Positions 11,001-19,622 of a DNA stretch of 64,000 nt are shown piece after piece. Position 1 is the first letter of the stretch. Every line of letters begins with the position of its first letter. Location: assembly GCF_002954615.1 (NCBI RefSeq), contig NZ_MSCJ01000001.1, positions 1,240,001 through 1,304,000 of the forward strand, in the 5' to 3' direction. The notes under the pieces are model-generated. The model worked only from the letters and a program-made list of their open reading frames with translations, was not told where the DNA came from and searched no databases. The stretch is from Photobacterium angustum (GTDB taxonomy: Bacteria > Pseudomonadota > Gammaproteobacteria > Enterobacterales > Vibrionaceae). Position numbers and translations under genes: made by a program.

Positions 11001-11193
11001 GGCTGATAGACCTTATAAGAAAGCGAAGCCGGTGAGTGTAGCGATTGATATCTTGCATAAAATGGCATTAGACAATTTGCTAGATCTTGCAGTGTTCAAG
11101 CTATTTGTAAAATCAGGCGTTTATAAAGTTTATGCTGATAAGTATTTACCTGAAGAACAAAATGATCTGGTTGATATAAGCAAGTATTTATAA
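8065..11193 (+). CDS. Membrane sensor HD-GYP phosphodiesterase (predicted c-di-GMP hydrolase)
   Basis: A 1042-residue inner-membrane protein. Order of parts: transmembrane helix about 9-29; periplasmic Cache-like region about 35-270; a bacterial extracellular solute-binding domain of the SBP_bac_3 kind about 274-505 (begins LRSHPILRVSNEDDWAPYDY); a short Cache-like return about 530-575; transmembrane helix about 579-605; a HAMP/coiled linker; then an HD-GYP domain about 655-1030. The HD pair is His725-Asp726 in WLHDCGK and the second motif is HHETMKGSGYP at 943-953, so the metal ligands for c-di-GMP hydrolysis look intact. About 120-150 residues lie between HD and GYP halves, more than in minimal HD-GYP proteins. 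It probably lowers c-di-GMP on binding an amino-acid-like periplasmic ligand (inference). Confidence 0.88.
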   Translation: MKASFSLRKIIIGTFLATSTLTALLAIFLQYQNSKEIVKNNVLIQYNQAANSISNKVSELHLKAQNSIDLISHYAELTESISPKKLLPFFRKMLEQNKYFYQVYIANKDADFMLINLKSSQENSDDFRLAYWKSVLRYTGNNRFQIVTYYDENMRVIDSRHSIINAMDAENRVWFKNANKSKVFKSDPYLFLPMQQPGITYAREVKNKNTKTVVGIDILVARLSNMIKQENMLHGIETYLFSDAKVIASNNSKYLDHADKYSNVKKIEFTEKEKKYLRSHPILRVSNEDDWAPYDYIRSGIPRGYSIDYINILSKLIGVEINYINGNSWSELVALFKQNKIDVLNSVSKTEHNKNVALFSDPIGMTHLGLASLKSNNYKSIDEILKNTKNVNIAILEDSSLHNILTDKYANISIKEYTDVNVAMDSLLRDEIDAYLDDISVLTYVKQQYHFYDITNNKTDLVGYSGDKIRLAVSNNNEVLHGILNKAIKSFPITILDRINKEWLSMDATVGKDSVLPYKELSEMAYNKSYYDHLEPRFIDGEKLYFYVTPITNKKNDTFLGVVAPADVLYSEAIHDLKMSVLVILGLLISIILPVVMLIGFYLTNSLNQLRNETKKITQKKYDDVKLVHSYTKEISELSSSIYSLAHDVKKHEKEMNSFVDSFIHVIASAIDDKSPYTAGHCNRVPEIAILIAEAAHNYPSGLFADFKFKNDQEKREFSIAAWLHDCGKITTPEYIVDKGTKLESVNNRIHEIRTRFEVLWRDAEIQYLKNVLSDSSQEKTFAQELKLKRQQLHDDFAFIAQSNVGSEFMSDEDIERIYQLAEISWMRNFDDTIGLSPVEELRVGKVNCNVYPIEEKLLMDRPDHRIERIQEFYVDPAFAIKMDVPELQYDLGEIHNLTIRRGTLTAEDRFKINEHMISTIKILEKIPFPKSLANVPRYASTHHETMKGSGYPRKLSAEDLSIPERIIAVADVFEALTAADRPYKKAKPVSVAIDILHKMALDNLLDLAVFKLFVKSGVYKVYADKYLPEEQNDLVDISKYL

Positions 11194-11196
11194 ATA

Positions 11197-11223
11197 AAAA
11201 AGCTGCATTCATTGCAGCTTTTT
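11197..11223 (+). terminator. Rho-independent terminator of the HD-GYP gene
   Basis: The 7-bp core stem AGCTGCA/TGCAGCT is extended by A/T pairs around the loop TTCAT and followed by a T run. It begins 3 bases after the stop codon. Confidence 0.8.
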
Positions 11224-11365
11224 ATATTTGCTCGTTATAGCACCAAACAGTCTATTTTCTTTTATTTTTGCGCGCATTCTTGCTACTGTAATATTTCATT
11301 ACTAGGCGATATATTATTATATTTACTTAAAAAAATTATTAAAAATAGCACATGTAGGTGGAATA

Positions 11366-13990
11366 ATGACGGAACAAAAGCACTCAGAACCAACAGCAAA
11401 ACACCGTTCTGATTACCGTAAGCCAGATTATACGATAACAGATATCGATTTAACGTTTGATCTTCATGACACCAATACAACGGTGACAGCACAAAGCAAG
11501 GTTATTCGTGTTAGTGATAATAATGATGCCCAACTTGTACTTGATGGTGATGAACTTGCCATTGTGAGTATTTCTGTCAATGGCAAAGCATGGACGTCAT
11601 ACACCCAAGAAGGTAACCTCCTAACATTATCAGATCTGCCTGCTCAATTTGATTTGACGATCGTTACAACTGTGAATCCAGAAGCAAATACTGCATTAGA
11701 AGGGTTGTATAAGTCAGGTGGTGGTTTCTGTACTCAATGTGAAGCAGAAGGTTTCCGTCGTATTACTTATTATCTCGATCGTCCAGATGTACTGGCTCGT
11801 TTCACAACTAAGATCATTGCGGATAAAGCAGCATTTCCTTTCTTATTAAGCAATGGTAACCGTATTGCTGAAGGTGATTTAGACAATGGTCGCCACTGGG
11901 TACAATGGCAAGACCCATTCCCAAAACCTTCATATCTCTTTGCTTTAGTAGCAGGTGATTTTGACGTTTTACGTGATAACTACACGACAATGAATGGTCG
12001 CAACGTAGAACTCGAAATCTTTGTTGATAAAGGTAATCTTGATCGCGCTGATTACGCCATGACTTCATTGAAAAATTCAATGAAGTGGGATGAAGAGCGT
12101 TTTGGTCTTGAATACGATTTAGATATCTACATGATTGTGGCCGTTGATTTCTTCAATATGGGTGCAATGGAAAACAAAGGCTTGAATGTTTTTAACTCTA
12201 AATTCGTTCTCGCTAACCCTAAAACAGCAACGGATACTGATTACCAAGGTATTGAAGCTGTGATTGGTCATGAATACTTCCATAACTGGACAGGTAACCG
12301 CGTTACTTGTCGTGATTGGTTCCAATTAAGCTTAAAAGAAGGTTTAACTGTATTCCGTGATCAAGAATTCTCATCAGATCTTGGCTCTCGCCCAGTAAAT
12401 CGAATTGCCAATGTTCGTATTGTACGTGGTCCACAGTTTGCTGAAGATCGTGGCCCAATGTCACACCCAATTCGTCCTGAAAAAGTTATTGAGATGAATA
12501 ATTTCTATACATTAACAGTGTATGAAAAGGGTAGCGAAGTGATCCGTATGATGCATACCTTGCTGGGTGAAGCAAATTTCCAAGCAGGTATGAAGCTGTA
12601 CTTTGATCGCCATGACGGAACAGCTGCAACTTGTGATGATTTTGTTCAAGCAATGGAAGATGCATCAGGTATTGATCTGTCTCGCTTCCGTCGTTGGTAT
12701 AGCCAAGCAGGAACGCCAGTTGTTACAGTTGATACGTCATATGACGCAGATACTAAGTGTTACAACGTCACTATAAAGCAGCACACAGCCCCAACAGCTG
12801 GACAAGAAGAAAAGCTACCACTTCATATCCCATTTGATATCGAATTATACGATAGCAAAGGTGAGGTCATTGCATTGCAATCAGATGGTAAGCCAGTTCA
12901 CAACGTATTAGATGTAAAAGAAGCAGAGCAAACTTTCGTATTTGAGAATGTTGCGGAACAGCCTGTGATGTCGATGCTACGTGAATTCTCTGCACCTGTG
13001 ATCTTAGAATATGATTATTCAGATCAAGAGCTGATCTTTTTGATGATCCACGCTCGTAACGAGTTCGCTCGCTGGGATGCTGGCCAAATGCTATTGGCGA
13101 AATACATCCGTAAGAATGTGGCAGCAGTTCAAGCTGGTGAGTCTGTTCAATTACCTGAAGCGGTTGTTGATGCCTTCCGAGGCGCATTATTGGATGAAAA
13201 CCTTGATCCTGCATTTATTGCTGAAATGCTGACTCTTCCGAGTGAGAATGAAATTGCTGGTTGGTACAAGCAAGTTGATGTTGATGCTATTAATAAGGTT
13301 GTTGGTGCGTTAACTCAAATTTTAGCGACAGAAATGGAAGATGAATTACTTGCGATTTATCGTAGCTTAGCACAAGGCGAATACAGCCTCGCTCATGATG
13401 CAATGGCTAAACGTGCACTGCGTAACAAGTGTTTATCTTATCTAGCACATACGGCTGAAGGTAATGATTTAGTGGCTGCGCAATATGCAGCGGCTGACAA
13501 CATGACTGATACGATGGCTGCTATGTCTGCTGCAAATAATGCGCAATTAGATTGTCGTGCTGCACAAATGTCAGACTTTAGTGATAAATGGACGCATGAT
13601 GGTCTAGTAATGGATAAATGGTTCATGTTGCAAGGTACAAATCCTGCTCAAAATGCATTGGAAAATGTACGTAATACCATGAATCATCCTGCATTTAGCT
13701 TAAAAAATCCGAACCGTACTCGTAGTTTAGTTGCGAGTTTCTGTGCCAATAACCCAGTACATTTCCATGCTAAAGATGGTTCAGGTTATGCGTTCTTAAC
13801 TGAAATATTAACGACGCTGAATACTAGTAACCCACAAGTAGCTTCACGTTTAATTGAACCGTTCTTAAAGTATCGCCAATACGATGAAGCACGTCAGCAA
13901 TTAATGCGTAGCCAGCTTGAGAAGTTAGCGGCATTAGATAACTTAGCAAAAGATCTGTTTGAGAAAGTGCACAAAGCGCTTGAACAATAA
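11366..13990 (+). CDS. pepN: Aminopeptidase N (M1 zinc metallopeptidase)
   Basis: An 874-residue cytoplasmic aminopeptidase that releases N-terminal residues from peptides in the last step of protein turnover. It has the M1 exopeptidase motif GAMEN followed by the zinc site HEYFHN with His302, His306 and the third ligand Glu325 (LKEGLTV), 19 residues after the second histidine. The large helical C-terminal domain has the length of the E. coli enzyme (870). A GTAGGTGG ribosome-binding site precedes the ATG. Confidence 0.96.
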   Translation: MTEQKHSEPTAKHRSDYRKPDYTITDIDLTFDLHDTNTTVTAQSKVIRVSDNNDAQLVLDGDELAIVSISVNGKAWTSYTQEGNLLTLSDLPAQFDLTIVTTVNPEANTALEGLYKSGGGFCTQCEAEGFRRITYYLDRPDVLARFTTKIIADKAAFPFLLSNGNRIAEGDLDNGRHWVQWQDPFPKPSYLFALVAGDFDVLRDNYTTMNGRNVELEIFVDKGNLDRADYAMTSLKNSMKWDEERFGLEYDLDIYMIVAVDFFNMGAMENKGLNVFNSKFVLANPKTATDTDYQGIEAVIGHEYFHNWTGNRVTCRDWFQLSLKEGLTVFRDQEFSSDLGSRPVNRIANVRIVRGPQFAEDRGPMSHPIRPEKVIEMNNFYTLTVYEKGSEVIRMMHTLLGEANFQAGMKLYFDRHDGTAATCDDFVQAMEDASGIDLSRFRRWYSQAGTPVVTVDTSYDADTKCYNVTIKQHTAPTAGQEEKLPLHIPFDIELYDSKGEVIALQSDGKPVHNVLDVKEAEQTFVFENVAEQPVMSMLREFSAPVILEYDYSDQELIFLMIHARNEFARWDAGQMLLAKYIRKNVAAVQAGESVQLPEAVVDAFRGALLDENLDPAFIAEMLTLPSENEIAGWYKQVDVDAINKVVGALTQILATEMEDELLAIYRSLAQGEYSLAHDAMAKRALRNKCLSYLAHTAEGNDLVAAQYAAADNMTDTMAAMSAANNAQLDCRAAQMSDFSDKWTHDGLVMDKWFMLQGTNPAQNALENVRNTMNHPAFSLKNPNRTRSLVASFCANNPVHFHAKDGSGYAFLTEILTTLNTSNPQVASRLIEPFLKYRQYDEARQQLMRSQLEKLAALDNLAKDLFEKVHKALEQ

Positions 13991-14012
13991 ATCATAATTC
14001 GCTAAATAATAG

Positions 14013-14076
14013 AGCCAAGTACTTTATTACTAAACACTTTCTATGAGAGAGTATGTAATGGGGACTTGGCTTTTTC
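14013..14076 (+). terminator. Probable terminator after pepN with a long loop
   Basis: Arms AGCCAAGT (14013-14020) and ACTTGGCT (14064-14071) are perfectly complementary and followed by a T run. The 43-base loop is long for a terminator and may fold further; an inner structure was not established. Confidence 0.5.
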
Positions 14077-14115
14077 TATATTGGGCTATTGAACGAATAA
14101 CGAGATAAAGGGATT

Positions 14116-14340
14116 ATGCGAAGCTTTACTTTTCGAGTGAATATTAGTTACCAAGTTTTCTTACAACATTATTCTGGTGCCGCAAGTAGTGCTGTTGTGG
14201 TCACAGAAAGTGGGTTAAAACTCCAGTTGCCCGCTGTGCGTTTACGTCCGTTCTTGACGCAAATGGGTGTACGAGGGCGCTTTCAAGTTGCTGTCGATAA
14301 TAATAATAAGCTGACTACACTGACGAAATTGTCGGATTAG
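14116..14340 (+). CDS. DUF2835 family protein
   Basis: A 74-residue protein with the pattern I know as DUF2835: an N-terminal strand with F-x-V-x-I/V-S-Y, a central stretch L-Q-L-P-A-x-R-L-R-P-F-L, and a short C-terminal strand RFQVAVD followed by K-L-x-x-L. No signal peptide or membrane helix is visible. Its function is unknown. In vibrios it sits between pepN and the large glutamate dehydrogenase gene, as here. There is 113 bp to the next gene. Confidence 0.75.
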   Translation: MRSFTFRVNISYQVFLQHYSGAASSAVVVTESGLKLQLPAVRLRPFLTQMGVRGRFQVAVDNNNKLTTLTKLSD

Positions 14341-14452
14341 TGTTTTTATCTCTTATCATAGCTAAATTGTTATCATGTATTTTATTTGAAACTCGGACAG
14401 AAAATTGCATATCTATACTTACCTAAGGTAGTAAAAGTTATGGGATTTTCTT

Positions 14453-17400
14453 ATGAATGCACCAGACAATGTGGTTCCTGTATTACTTGAAAAAGTATAT
14501 GGCTTAATAAAATCCAAAGTCGATAATACCCAGCAACCTTTAGTTGATGTGTTTGCTAAAAGTCTTTTAAATCAATTGGCTGAAGATGATTTATTACAAC
14601 GTAATGAATCTGATTTATATGGTGCTGTGCTGAGCCTATGGCATCATCTGGTTAAAAATAATCCGCAACAAATATCCGTTCGTGTTTATAACCCCACATT
14701 AAGTCGCCATGGCTGGAAATCTACCCACACAGTGGTTGAGATTGTTATGCCTGATAAACCTTTTTTGGTTGATTCTGTTCGTATGACGTTAAATCGATTA
14801 GATATTACTAGCCATTTAATGCTGAATGGTCCTTATTATTTTGAGCGTGACAAAAAAAATACCATCGTTAAGGCGTGCAGTGATAAGGGAGATCTACAGA
14901 CACTTTTTCATATTGAAGTTGATCGTCTGACAAAAAATGATGAAATGGCGATATTGCGAGATGAACTTGAAGCGGTGCTTAAAGACATTGAATTAGTGGT
15001 GAATGATTGGCAATTGATGCAAGATAAAATGCATCAAATACTCAAAGGTCTAAGAACAGAAAAATTACCTGTTGAAAATCAATACTGCGAGGAAGCGATT
15101 GAATTTCTTGATTGGGTTGCCAATCATAATTTTACCTTTATGGGTTATCACTGTTACGATCTAAATCCGATCAAAGGTGATTACCAATTGAGACCAACGC
15201 AAGAGGTCGGTCTTGGTCTACTTAAAAAGCCACGGCATGCAAGACCACTTAATTTATCCAGTTTACCTGAATCAGCACGTATTGAAGCGCAAAAGCCCGA
15301 TCTTCTTATTCTCACCAAAAGTAATGCTAAATCTCGTATTCATCGTCCCGCTTACATTGATTATATCGGTATTAAACGATTTGACAGTAAAGGTAATGTC
15401 ATTGGTGAACATCGCTTTATTGGTCTATATGCGTCAACTGCTTACCATCAAACAGCAATGAATATTCCATTGATCCGTAATCGGGTAAAACGAATACTCA
15501 AAGCCAGTGGGTATTCGGAGGGCTCTCATTCTTGGAAAGCGCTCAATAATGTATTAGAAACTTATCCCAGAGATGAACTTATTCAAGCGAAAGAAGAGGA
15601 AATGCTTGATGTTGGCGTAGGCGTAGTACGAATGCAAGATCGTGACATGCTGAGATTATTCATAAGGCGGGATCCTTTTGGGCGCTTTTTTTCCTGCATG
15701 GTCTATGTGGCCAAAGAACGTTATGACACAGAGCTTAGACGTAAGATCCAAAGTGTTTTAAAAGACTATCTTGGTTCATCACAAACTGTTGAGTTCACAA
15801 CTTTTTTTTCTGTGAGTCCATTAGCTCGTACGCATTACATCGTTAGGGTAAAAAACAATAATTTCGATGTGGATGTTAAATCGATAGAGCATAATTTAGT
15901 TGTTGCTGTTGCCTCGTGGGAAGATCGTTTAACCCAGTCGTTAGTGGCTAACTTTGGCGAAAGCAAAGGGATCCCAATTGCCAAAAACTATGCGCGTGCT
16001 TTTCCTCGATCTTATAAAGAACAAATGCTACCTGGCTCTGCAGTAGCAGATGTTTTACAGCTAGAAGGGTTGAATGAAGATAACAAATTAGGCATGTTAT
16101 TTTATCGTCCACAAGAGGAATCCGCCGACTCATCGATTGTAAAATTGAAGCTTTTTCATCGCGATGAACCGATTCATTTGTCTGATGTTATGCCTATGCT
16201 GGAAAATCTAGGTTTGCGGGTCATTGGTGAATCACCATATCAAGTAATCACTGCGGATGGTGTCGTTAATTGGATCTTAGATTTTGCGATGTTACATCAT
16301 GTTAGAAATGGATTTGACCTATCAGAAGCAAGAGATCGTTTTCAAAATGCCTTTTCTGATATTTGGCATGGAGAACTTGAAAGTGATGGTTTTAACCGTT
16401 TAGTGCTGCGTTCTGGTTTGTCTGGTAGAGAAATTACCATATTACGCAGTTATGCTCGCTATATGCGGCAAGTTGGCTTTCCATTTAGCCAGCAGTATAT
16501 AGAAGAGACACTGTCTAATCATTGTCAGCTGGCTTGTTATTTGGTGTCGTTGTTTAAATTACGCTTTGATCCCAAAGCGAAATATAGTGAGAAAGCAGAA
16601 CAGTTATTGATCAAAAAGATCGTAGAGCGATTAGAGAATGTCGAGAGTTTAGATGATGACAGGATCATTCGTCGTTATATGGATATGATCTTAGCAACCC
16701 TCAGAACGAACTTTTATCAAAAATCAGATACCGGTAAGCCAAAATCATGGTTATCACTCAAACTCAATCCATCATCTATCCCTGAAATTCCAGCTCCAAT
16801 TCCTCGTTACGAGATCTTTGTTTATGCCCCCGATGTGGAAGGTGTCCATTTGCGTGGGGGAAAAGTTGCGCGTGGCGGCTTACGTTGGTCAGACAGGCAA
16901 GAAGACTACCGCACAGAAATATTAGGTTTAGTTAAAGCACAGCAGGTTAAAAACACGGTAATTGTACCTGTTGGTGCGAAAGGTGGTTTTATTTGCAAAC
17001 GGCAACCTCAATTAACAACACGTGAAGAGATAGCAGCAGAGGGATTGCATTGTTATCAACGTTTTATCTGTGGCTTGCTTGACGTAACAGACAATATCTT
17101 AGAGGGAAAACGGTATCCACCAGCAAATGTCGTTTGTCATGATGAAGATGATCCTTATTTAGTGGTTGCGGCGGATAAAGGCACGGCAACATTTTCTGAT
17201 ATCGCCAATTCACTGGCTGCTGATTATGATTTTTGGCTAGGTGATGCCTTTGCTTCTGGCGGCTCTAATGGTTATGACCATAAACAAATGGGAATAACAG
17301 CGAAAGGGGCTTGGGAGTCAGTTAAGCGGCATTTTAGAGAGATAGGTATAGATTGCCAAACAACAGATTTTAGTTGTGTCGGCATTGGTGATATGGCGGG

Positions 17401-19276
17401 TGATGTGTTTGGCAACGGGATGTTGTTATCAAAACATATTCGTTTATTAGCGGCCTTTAATCATCAGCATATCTTTATTGACCCAGATCCGGATCCTGCC
17501 GCAAGTTGGTTAGAACGCAAACGTCTTTTTGAACTTAAACGATCGAGTTGGGAAGATTACGATCGTAAGGTTTTATCTGAAGGCGGCGCGATATTTTCAC
17601 GTAAAAGCAAAGCGATTAAGCTTGTTCCTATTTTGCAAACCTTACTGCGAACACGTAAGCAAAGTTGCACACCTAATGAGTTAATACACCTTATATTACA
17701 AATGCAGGTCGATTTATTGTGGAATGGTGGTATAGGAACATACATAAAATCGACTAAAGAGACTCACACCGATGTTGGTGATCGCGCTAATGATGCTGTT
17801 AGGGTTAATGGCTCTCAACTTGCGGCAAAAATTGTAGGTGAAGGGGGAAACTTAGGCTTAACTCAGTTAGGTCGAGTTGAATTTGCGAAAGCTGGTGGTC
17901 GAGTGAATACCGATTTTATCGACAATGTTGGTGGAGTTGATTGCTCAGATAATGAAGTGAACATCAAAATTTTACTCAATAGTCTAGTGACCGCTGATGA
18001 GCTGACATTTAAACAGCGTAATAGCATTTTAGAAAAGATGGAAGATGAGGTTGCTGACATTGTGTTAGATGATGCTTATCGCCAAAGTGAATCTATTTCA
18101 GTAACAGAGCAACAGCAAGTACAACTATTAAAAGAACAAACGCGGTTTATTCATTTACTGGAACGACAGGGTAAATTAGATCGAAGCTTGGAATGTCTAC
18201 CTGATGATGAAACATTAGTAGAGCGTGAAAAGGCAGGGATTGGCTTAACACGACCAGAAATTGCGGTGCTGGTGGCTTACGGTAAAATGGTGTTAAAAGA
18301 AAAACTCGTCAATCACGATATAGCCAGTGATCCTTATCATTCCCGTCTTTTACCTGCTTACTTCCCCCAATTTTTACAAGATAACTACAGATCACAAATG
18401 GAAAATCATCCATTACGACGTGAATTAATCGCAACATCATTAGCTAATTTGATGTCGAATGAAATGGGATGCAACTTTGTTACTCGGCTGCAAGAAGAAA
18501 CAGGTGCAACGATAAATGAAATTTCAGCCTCTTACTCAATAGGGCGTGAGATCTTTAAGTTTGAGCAGATCTTTAGTGAAATTAGAGCATTAGATAATCA
18601 AGTTTCAGCACAAACGCAATATGACATGCTTTATCGTTCAAGGCGTATGTTGCGTCGGGTCACACGATGGTTCCTACGCAATAGAGAACACAAGTTAGGT
18701 ATAGAACAACAAATTTTATTCTATCAACCCTTTGTTGAGCAGTTACGAAATGAATTAGATAGTTACCTTGTAACTGAAGAAGTGGTAGAGCACGAAGAGC
18801 AAGCGAATGAAATGATCCGTAAAGGTGTACCTGAACGGTTGGCTAAAAACATTTCACGCTTAACTAGTTTATATTCAGCCATGGATATAGCGCAAATTGC
18901 AAAAGAGATGGAAGTGAACATAGCACATATTGCAAGAGTGTACTTTGTACTAGGAGCGCAACTGTCACTTCATTGGTTCTTAAAGCAAATTCAAAACCAA
19001 GCTGTTGAGAATAATTGGCAAGCATTAGCAAGAGCTTCATTCCGTGAAGATCTAGATTGGCAACAAAGACAATTGACAACAGCGGTTTTAATGACAAGTA
19101 CTGCTAAGCCAGAAGAAAGTATATCACTATGGATGGAACAACATAAAAAAGCGGTTGATCGATGGGAGAGTGTGCTGGCTGAATTTAAAGTCGGTAATGC
19201 GCATGAGTTTGCAAAGTTCTCTGTCGCTTTACGTGAATTAACAATTCTAAATCTCAACTCAAGGCCGATACAGTAG
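14453..19276 (+). CDS. gdhB: NAD-specific glutamate dehydrogenase, large (GDH-180-like) type
   Basis: A 1607-residue cytoplasmic enzyme of the large-subunit NAD-GDH class that oxidatively deaminates glutamate to 2-oxoglutarate and ammonia. The N-terminal half (about 1-700) contains ACT-like regulatory segments; the catalytic part begins near 775. The core motif GGKVARGGLRWSDR (near 800), the PVGAKGGF stretch (near 838), and the nucleotide-binding VGEGGNLGLTQLGR (near 1128) are typical. Length matches the family's 1600 residues. The symbol gdhB is used by analogy with Pseudomonas and is not certain for this group. The ribosome-binding site is weak. Confidence 0.93.
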   Translation: MNAPDNVVPVLLEKVYGLIKSKVDNTQQPLVDVFAKSLLNQLAEDDLLQRNESDLYGAVLSLWHHLVKNNPQQISVRVYNPTLSRHGWKSTHTVVEIVMPDKPFLVDSVRMTLNRLDITSHLMLNGPYYFERDKKNTIVKACSDKGDLQTLFHIEVDRLTKNDEMAILRDELEAVLKDIELVVNDWQLMQDKMHQILKGLRTEKLPVENQYCEEAIEFLDWVANHNFTFMGYHCYDLNPIKGDYQLRPTQEVGLGLLKKPRHARPLNLSSLPESARIEAQKPDLLILTKSNAKSRIHRPAYIDYIGIKRFDSKGNVIGEHRFIGLYASTAYHQTAMNIPLIRNRVKRILKASGYSEGSHSWKALNNVLETYPRDELIQAKEEEMLDVGVGVVRMQDRDMLRLFIRRDPFGRFFSCMVYVAKERYDTELRRKIQSVLKDYLGSSQTVEFTTFFSVSPLARTHYIVRVKNNNFDVDVKSIEHNLVVAVASWEDRLTQSLVANFGESKGIPIAKNYARAFPRSYKEQMLPGSAVADVLQLEGLNEDNKLGMLFYRPQEESADSSIVKLKLFHRDEPIHLSDVMPMLENLGLRVIGESPYQVITADGVVNWILDFAMLHHVRNGFDLSEARDRFQNAFSDIWHGELESDGFNRLVLRSGLSGREITILRSYARYMRQVGFPFSQQYIEETLSNHCQLACYLVSLFKLRFDPKAKYSEKAEQLLIKKIVERLENVESLDDDRIIRRYMDMILATLRTNFYQKSDTGKPKSWLSLKLNPSSIPEIPAPIPRYEIFVYAPDVEGVHLRGGKVARGGLRWSDRQEDYRTEILGLVKAQQVKNTVIVPVGAKGGFICKRQPQLTTREEIAAEGLHCYQRFICGLLDVTDNILEGKRYPPANVVCHDEDDPYLVVAADKGTATFSDIANSLAADYDFWLGDAFASGGSNGYDHKQMGITAKGAWESVKRHFREIGIDCQTTDFSCVGIGDMAGDVFGNGMLLSKHIRLLAAFNHQHIFIDPDPDPAASWLERKRLFELKRSSWEDYDRKVLSEGGAIFSRKSKAIKLVPILQTLLRTRKQSCTPNELIHLILQMQVDLLWNGGIGTYIKSTKETHTDVGDRANDAVRVNGSQLAAKIVGEGGNLGLTQLGRVEFAKAGGRVNTDFIDNVGGVDCSDNEVNIKILLNSLVTADELTFKQRNSILEKMEDEVADIVLDDAYRQSESISVTEQQQVQLLKEQTRFIHLLERQGKLDRSLECLPDDETLVEREKAGIGLTRPEIAVLVAYGKMVLKEKLVNHDIASDPYHSRLLPAYFPQFLQDNYRSQMENHPLRRELIATSLANLMSNEMGCNFVTRLQEETGATINEISASYSIGREIFKFEQIFSEIRALDNQVSAQTQYDMLYRSRRMLRRVTRWFLRNREHKLGIEQQILFYQPFVEQLRNELDSYLVTEEVVEHEEQANEMIRKGVPERLAKNISRLTSLYSAMDIAQIAKEMEVNIAHIARVYFVLGAQLSLHWFLKQIQNQAVENNWQALARASFREDLDWQQRQLTTAVLMTSTAKPEESISLWMEQHKKAVDRWESVLAEFKVGNAHEFAKFSVALRELTILNLNSRPIQ

Positions 19277-19332
19277 TAAGTGTACTTATCGTCACCGCCT
19301 AATAAGATGGTATAAGTTACGGTGTAATATAT

Positions 19333-19382
19333 ATAGTGACAATGTAACTTTTTGCAATGTCATTATGTTACATTGTCACTAT
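19333..19382. repeat. 16-bp perfect inverted repeat downstream of gdhB
   Basis: Arms 19333-19348 and 19367-19382 are exact complements around an 18-base loop. There is no T run, so it is not a normal terminator. Each arm contains a 13-mer with one mismatch to the MatP site matS: GTGACAATGTAAC on the left and its complement on the right. Apart from this and the candidate PurR site, the 346-bp gap between gdhB and pyrD holds nothing recognisable. Confidence 0.7.
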
Positions 19383-19437
19383 TTAAGTGTTAACAATAAG
19401 GTTATAAAAATAATACGTTACTTTTTTCAGAGCTAAA

Positions 19438-19453
19438 AAGAAAACGATTGCTT
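19438..19453. promoter_or_regulatory. Possible PurR operator upstream of pyrD
   Basis: The 16-mer AAGAAAACGATTGCTT matches the E. coli PurR consensus at about 12 of 16 positions, including the central AAACG/ATTGC core. PurR regulates pyrD in E. coli. It lies about 170 bp before the pyrD start, further than usual, and no convincing promoter was found around it. Confidence 0.3.
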
Positions 19454-19622
19454 TTATATGTAATAATTTGTGAAACTACGAAACTATAACTTATTGTTAA
19501 ACAAAGGTTTAATTTCTAAGTTACTGTTTTATTGACAATAATCAAAAAAATAACGATTGAAGTTAACAGAATAACTGTGAATAATACCATCCCGTTTATT
19601 CGGGACTTATTTTGGAGTTACA

